Positions 3,903 through 5,654 of a stretch of 5,654 nucleotides of DNA are shown here, piece after piece (the stretch's first letter is position 1; each line of letters begins with the position of its first letter). The notes beneath the pieces were generated by a model. That model saw only the letters and a list, made by a program, of their open reading frames with translations, made no database searches and was not told the DNA's origin. Made by a program: the position numbers and the translations under genes. This DNA comes from Akkermansia muciniphila (GTDB lineage Bacteria > Verrucomicrobiota > Verrucomicrobiia > Verrucomicrobiales > Akkermansiaceae). The stretch is taken from positions 1-5,654 of the forward strand of contig CAMBTF010000130.1 of assembly GCA_945870545.1 (NCBI GenBank), written 5' to 3'.

Positions 3903-5654
3903 ATGTCCGAAACACGCAAACCGTTCCCCTTCGATGAGTTCGAGCCCAAGTGGCAATCACGCTGGGACTCCGAAAAAACCTTCCGCACACCGAATCCGGG
4001 CGAGGAGGGCTTCGATGCTTCCAAGCCGAAATACTACGTGCTCGATATGTTCCCTTACCCCAGCGGCGCAGGCCTTCACGTCGGCCACCCCGAGGGCTAC
4101 ACCGCCACCGACATCATCGGTCGCTATAAGCGGATGAAGGGCTTCAACGTCCTCCATCCGATGGGCTACGATTCCTTCGGCCTTCCCGCCGAACAATACG
4201 CGATCAAGACCGGCCAGCATCCCGCGATCACCACCGCCGCGAACATCGAGAACTTCCGCCGCCAGTTGAAATCGCTCGGCTTCGGCTACGACTGGGATCG
4301 CGAGATCGCCACCACCGATCCCGGATACGTGCGCTGGACGCAATGGATTTTCCTCCAGATCTACAACTCGTATTTCTGCGAGGAAACCAATAAGGCCCGC
4401 CCGGTTTCCGAGTTGGAGGAGAAAGGCTGGAACCGCGACGAGATCGACAACGTCCGCCTCGCCTTCGTGGCCGATACGCCCGTCTGGTGGTCGCCGGATC
4501 TCGGCACTGTCCTCGCCAACGAGGAGGTCGAGGAATGGAAATCCAAAGGTCACACTGTCGAGCGCCGCCCGCTGCGCCAATGGATGCTGCGCATCACGAA
4601 ATACGCCCAGCGCCTCATCGATGAACTCGACACGCTCGACTGGCCGGAAGGGATCAAGCTGCTGCAGAAGAATTGGATCGGGCGCAGCGAAGGGGCGGAG
4701 GTGAAATTCCAGATCAGTGGCTGCGGCGTCTCGCCGCAGTCCGTCTCAGACGCGTCTCGCGTCGATAGCCCAAGGATCGTTACAGTCTTCACCACCCGTC
4801 CCGACACTCTCTTCGGCGCAACCTACATGGTGCTCGCCCCCGAGCATCCTTTCGTTTCCGAAATCACCACCGCCGCACAAAAGCAAGCCGTGGAAGATTA
4901 CCAGAAGGCAATTTCCTCGAAATCCGATCTGGATCGCGGTGATCTGAACAAGGACAAGTCCGGCGTCTTCACCGGCGCTTTCGCCATCAATCCGGTCAAC
5001 GGCGAGCAGATCCCGATCTGGATCGCGGACTACGTGATGATGGGCTACGGCACCGGTGCGATCATGGCGGTTCCAGCGCATGATGAGAGGGATTTCGAGT
5101 TTGCGAAGAAGTTCGATTTGCCGATTAAGGCCGTAGTTTCAGGGAGCGTGGGCGTCTCGCCCACTTCTTCTCCCTATCTTAATCCCGATAAAGAAATCCA
5201 AAAACACACCACCTTTGAGCTGCCTCACTGGCAACAGGATGGAAAACTCATCTTCGCTACATGGCGCTTAGCCGACAGCCTTCCCAAGGAAAAGCTCGAT
5301 GCATGGCGGATTGAGCGGGACGCATGGATCGCTAGCCACCCGGAGCCATGGGAACCGGAAACCGAAGACGAATACCACGTACGCTTTTCCAATTCGGTCG
5401 ATGCATGGTTGGACGCGGGAAGCGGTGATTGCATCCTCAAAGACGACTCCGTTTCCCGTATCGTAGAGGGAGCTTTCAAGTATTTCGACGGTGATCGCTA
5501 CCAGTTGGAATCGTTCGTCGTCATGCCCAATCATGTTCATGTGCTGTTCCGGCTTTCCCCCGAGCACCGACTGGAAGATGTGATTCATTCCTGGAAAAGC
5601 TTTACCGCGAAGGAGATCAACAAATTGCGCGGAAGTGAGGGAGAGATTTGGCAG
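3903..5654 (+). CDS. leuS: Leucyl-tRNA synthetase reading in frame into a RAYT transposase (3' end outside window)
   Basis: I translated this frame codon by codon: 584 codons from ATG 3903 with no stop to the window end. Residues 1-414 are class I LeuRS, which charges tRNA-Leu in the cytoplasm. They include the HIGH motif (HVGH, 59-62), the segment [19 protein letters not shown] before the CP1 editing domain, the editing-site threonine motif TTRPDT (297-302) and [15 protein letters not shown] ending in Asp397, the counterpart of E. coli Asp345. Residues 272-290 (SGCGVSPQS and on) are extra relative to typical LeuRS and are encoded by two hairpin repeats. After IKAVVSG (408-414), where LeuRS should go on to the rest of CP1 and then KMSKS, the sequence becomes a RAYT transposase (from about 425). 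The LeuRS C-terminal half is absent from the window. There is no Shine-Dalgarno at 3903. Either LeuRS resumes downstream as a chimera or the gene is disrupted. Confidence 0.9.
   Translation, partial: MSETRKPFPFDEFEPKWQSRWDSEKTFRTPNPGEEGFDASKPKYYVLDMFPYPSGAGLHVGHPEGYTATDIIGRYKRMKGFNVLHPMGYDSFGLPAEQYAIKTGQHPAITTAANIENFRRQLKSLGFGYDWDREIATTDPGYVRWTQWIFLQIYNSYFCEETNKARPVSELEEKGWNRDEIDNVRLAFVADTPVWWSPDLGTVLANEEVEEWKSKGHTVERRPLRQWMLRITKYAQRLIDELDTLDWPEGIKLLQKNWIGRSEGAEVKFQISGCGVSPQSVSDASRVDSPRIVTVFTTRPDTLFGATYMVLAPEHPFVSEITTAAQKQAVEDYQKAISSKSDLDRGDLNKDKSGVFTGAFAINPVNGEQIPIWIADYVMMGYGTGAIMAVPAHDERDFEFAKKFDLPIKAVVSGSVGVSPTSSPYLNPDKEIQKHTTFELPHWQQDGKLIFATWRLADSLPKEKLDAWRIERDAWIASHPEPWEPETEDEYHVRFSNSVDAWLDAGSGDCILKDDSVSRIVEGAFKYFDGDRYQLESFVVMPNHVHVLFRLSPEHRLEDVIHSWKSFTAKEINKLRGSEGEIWQ
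4721..4739 (+). repeat. REP-like hairpin A, inside leuS editing-domain coding sequence
   Basis: CTGCGGCG (4721-4728) pairs fully with CGCCGCAG (4732-4739) across a TCT loop, eight base pairs. It shares GGCGTCTCGCC exactly with hairpin C at the transposase junction. It is read as CGVSPQ within an extra segment between the LeuRS strands VKFQI and VTVFTT. Its structure and shared core suggest a mobile palindromic repeat placed in frame. Confidence 0.7.
4749..4763 (+). repeat. REP-like hairpin B, ten bases after hairpin A
   Basis: GACGCG (4749-4754) pairs with CGCGTC (4758-4763) across a TCT loop, six base pairs, sharing the core GCGTCTCGC with hairpins A and C. A competing small palindrome, CGTCT-C-AGACG (4742-4752), overlaps its left arm. 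Together A and B look like a REP doublet, read in frame as part of the extra LeuRS residues 273-289. Confidence 0.6.
5137..5654 (+). mobile_element. RAYT (REP-associated tyrosine transposase) element within leuS, 3' end outside window
   Basis: From about codon 425 the frame encodes a Y1-type HUH transposase related to TnpA(REP) and IS200. Seen in order: [21 protein letters not shown] (439 on), a characteristic N-terminal segment; [46 protein letters not shown] with the metal-binding His544-Val-His546; and [13 protein letters not shown], ending at IWQ. The catalytic tyrosine in this family follows WQ by a few residues, so it falls just past the window. RAYTs nick and join single-stranded REP hairpins. 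The usual N-terminal region is present, yet the frame has no ATG between leuS and Met541. Third positions are G or C in 18 of 35 codons at 5175-5279, against 29 of 35 at 4020-4124 in leuS, fitting a foreign origin. The left boundary is estimated. Confidence 0.85.
5141..5175 (+). repeat. REP-like hairpin C at the leuS-transposase junction
   Basis: GTGGGCG (5148-5154) pairs with CGCCCAC (5158-5164) across a TCT loop, seven base pairs. Below it AGGGAG (5141-5146) pairs with CTCCCT (5170-5175), with C5147 and TTCTT (5165-5169) as asymmetric bulges. Long imperfect hairpins of this kind are typical of REP sequences that RAYT proteins act on. GTAG, the tetranucleotide at the foot of enterobacterial REPs, occurs at 5133-5136, four bases off the stem, but it may simply be native leuS codons. 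The translation is [11 protein letters not shown]. Confidence 0.7.

Noticed and set aside
3957..4580. Minus-strand frame of 207 residues
   Set aside because: It lies wholly opposite well-conserved leuS sequence (HIGH and CP1 approach) and shows only the low-complexity composition typical of antisense frames in GC-rich genes.
5133..5136. GTAG as a genuine REP foot
   Set aside because: It is separated from the stem by four bases and is explained by conserved LeuRS Ala-Val-Val codons; no GTAG precedes hairpins A or B, so it is noted only as possible.
5148..5654. Separate, independently started transposase gene
   Set aside because: No in-frame ATG and no well-placed ribosome site; GTG 5148 lies in the hairpin stem. 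Treated as part of the leuS frame, though near-cognate initiation cannot be excluded.
5137..5654. Intein or group I/II intron inside leuS
   Set aside because: The inserted protein matches a RAYT transposase, with no splicing-junction Cys/Ser or His-Asn features, and an intron would not keep the frame open.

Overview
The window looks like a chromosomal segment from a moderately GC-rich Gram-negative bacterium, most likely a member of the Verrucomicrobiota (inference). The grounds are the mix of lipoproteins and Sec-exported thioredoxins, weak or absent Shine-Dalgarno sequences before most genes, and a leucyl-tRNA synthetase and REP-associated transposase of the type I associate with that phylum. 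No database search was possible.

Layout. Positions 1-822 carry three minus-strand genes: a small membrane-anchored or exported protein of unknown function (822-634), a tandem CDGSH iron-sulfur protein (610-371), and the 5' part of a lipoprotein resembling RbsD/FucU (303-1, running off the window). A divergent spacer (823-968) leads to a plus-strand HAD-superfamily phosphatase/phosphomutase-like gene (969-1619). Its stop codon overlaps, tail to tail, the stop of a minus-strand NlpC/P60 lipoprotein peptidase (2134-1616). That gene lies 46 bases downstream of rdgB (2783-2181), the house-cleaning ITP/XTP pyrophosphatase. A short divergent promoter region (2784-2858) separates rdgB from two tandem paralogous exported thioredoxin-fold proteins with CPPC and CGWC active sites (2859-3320 and 3348-3800). 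A strong intrinsic terminator follows at 3820-3859.

The remarkable part is 3903-5654. A leucyl-tRNA synthetase (leuS) frame starts at 3903 with normal N-terminal, HIGH and CP1 editing-domain sequence. At about 5137-5175, just past the editing-site HDERD motif, the same reading frame passes without a stop into a REP-associated tyrosine transposase (RAYT; Y1/HUH single-strand transposase) and stays open to the window end. The join is a REP-like GC-rich hairpin with a TCT loop. Two more hairpins with the same 9-base core (GCGTCTCGC) lie in frame further upstream in the editing-domain coding sequence (4721-4763), where they encode extra residues. The transposase part has no in-frame ATG of its own before its HUH motif, so as seen it can hardly be made except as part of the LeuRS polypeptide. 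leuS has therefore either been interrupted by a RAYT element in a frame-preserving way, giving a LeuRS-transposase chimera, or been broken by it. The sequence 3' of the window will decide.

The other genes are ordinary single-copy functions: nucleotide-pool cleaning, cell-wall remodelling, envelope thiol chemistry and iron-sulfur binding. They form short operons with no evident common pathway. There is no gene-free stretch longer than 300 bases, and no rRNA, tRNA or CRISPR array was seen.
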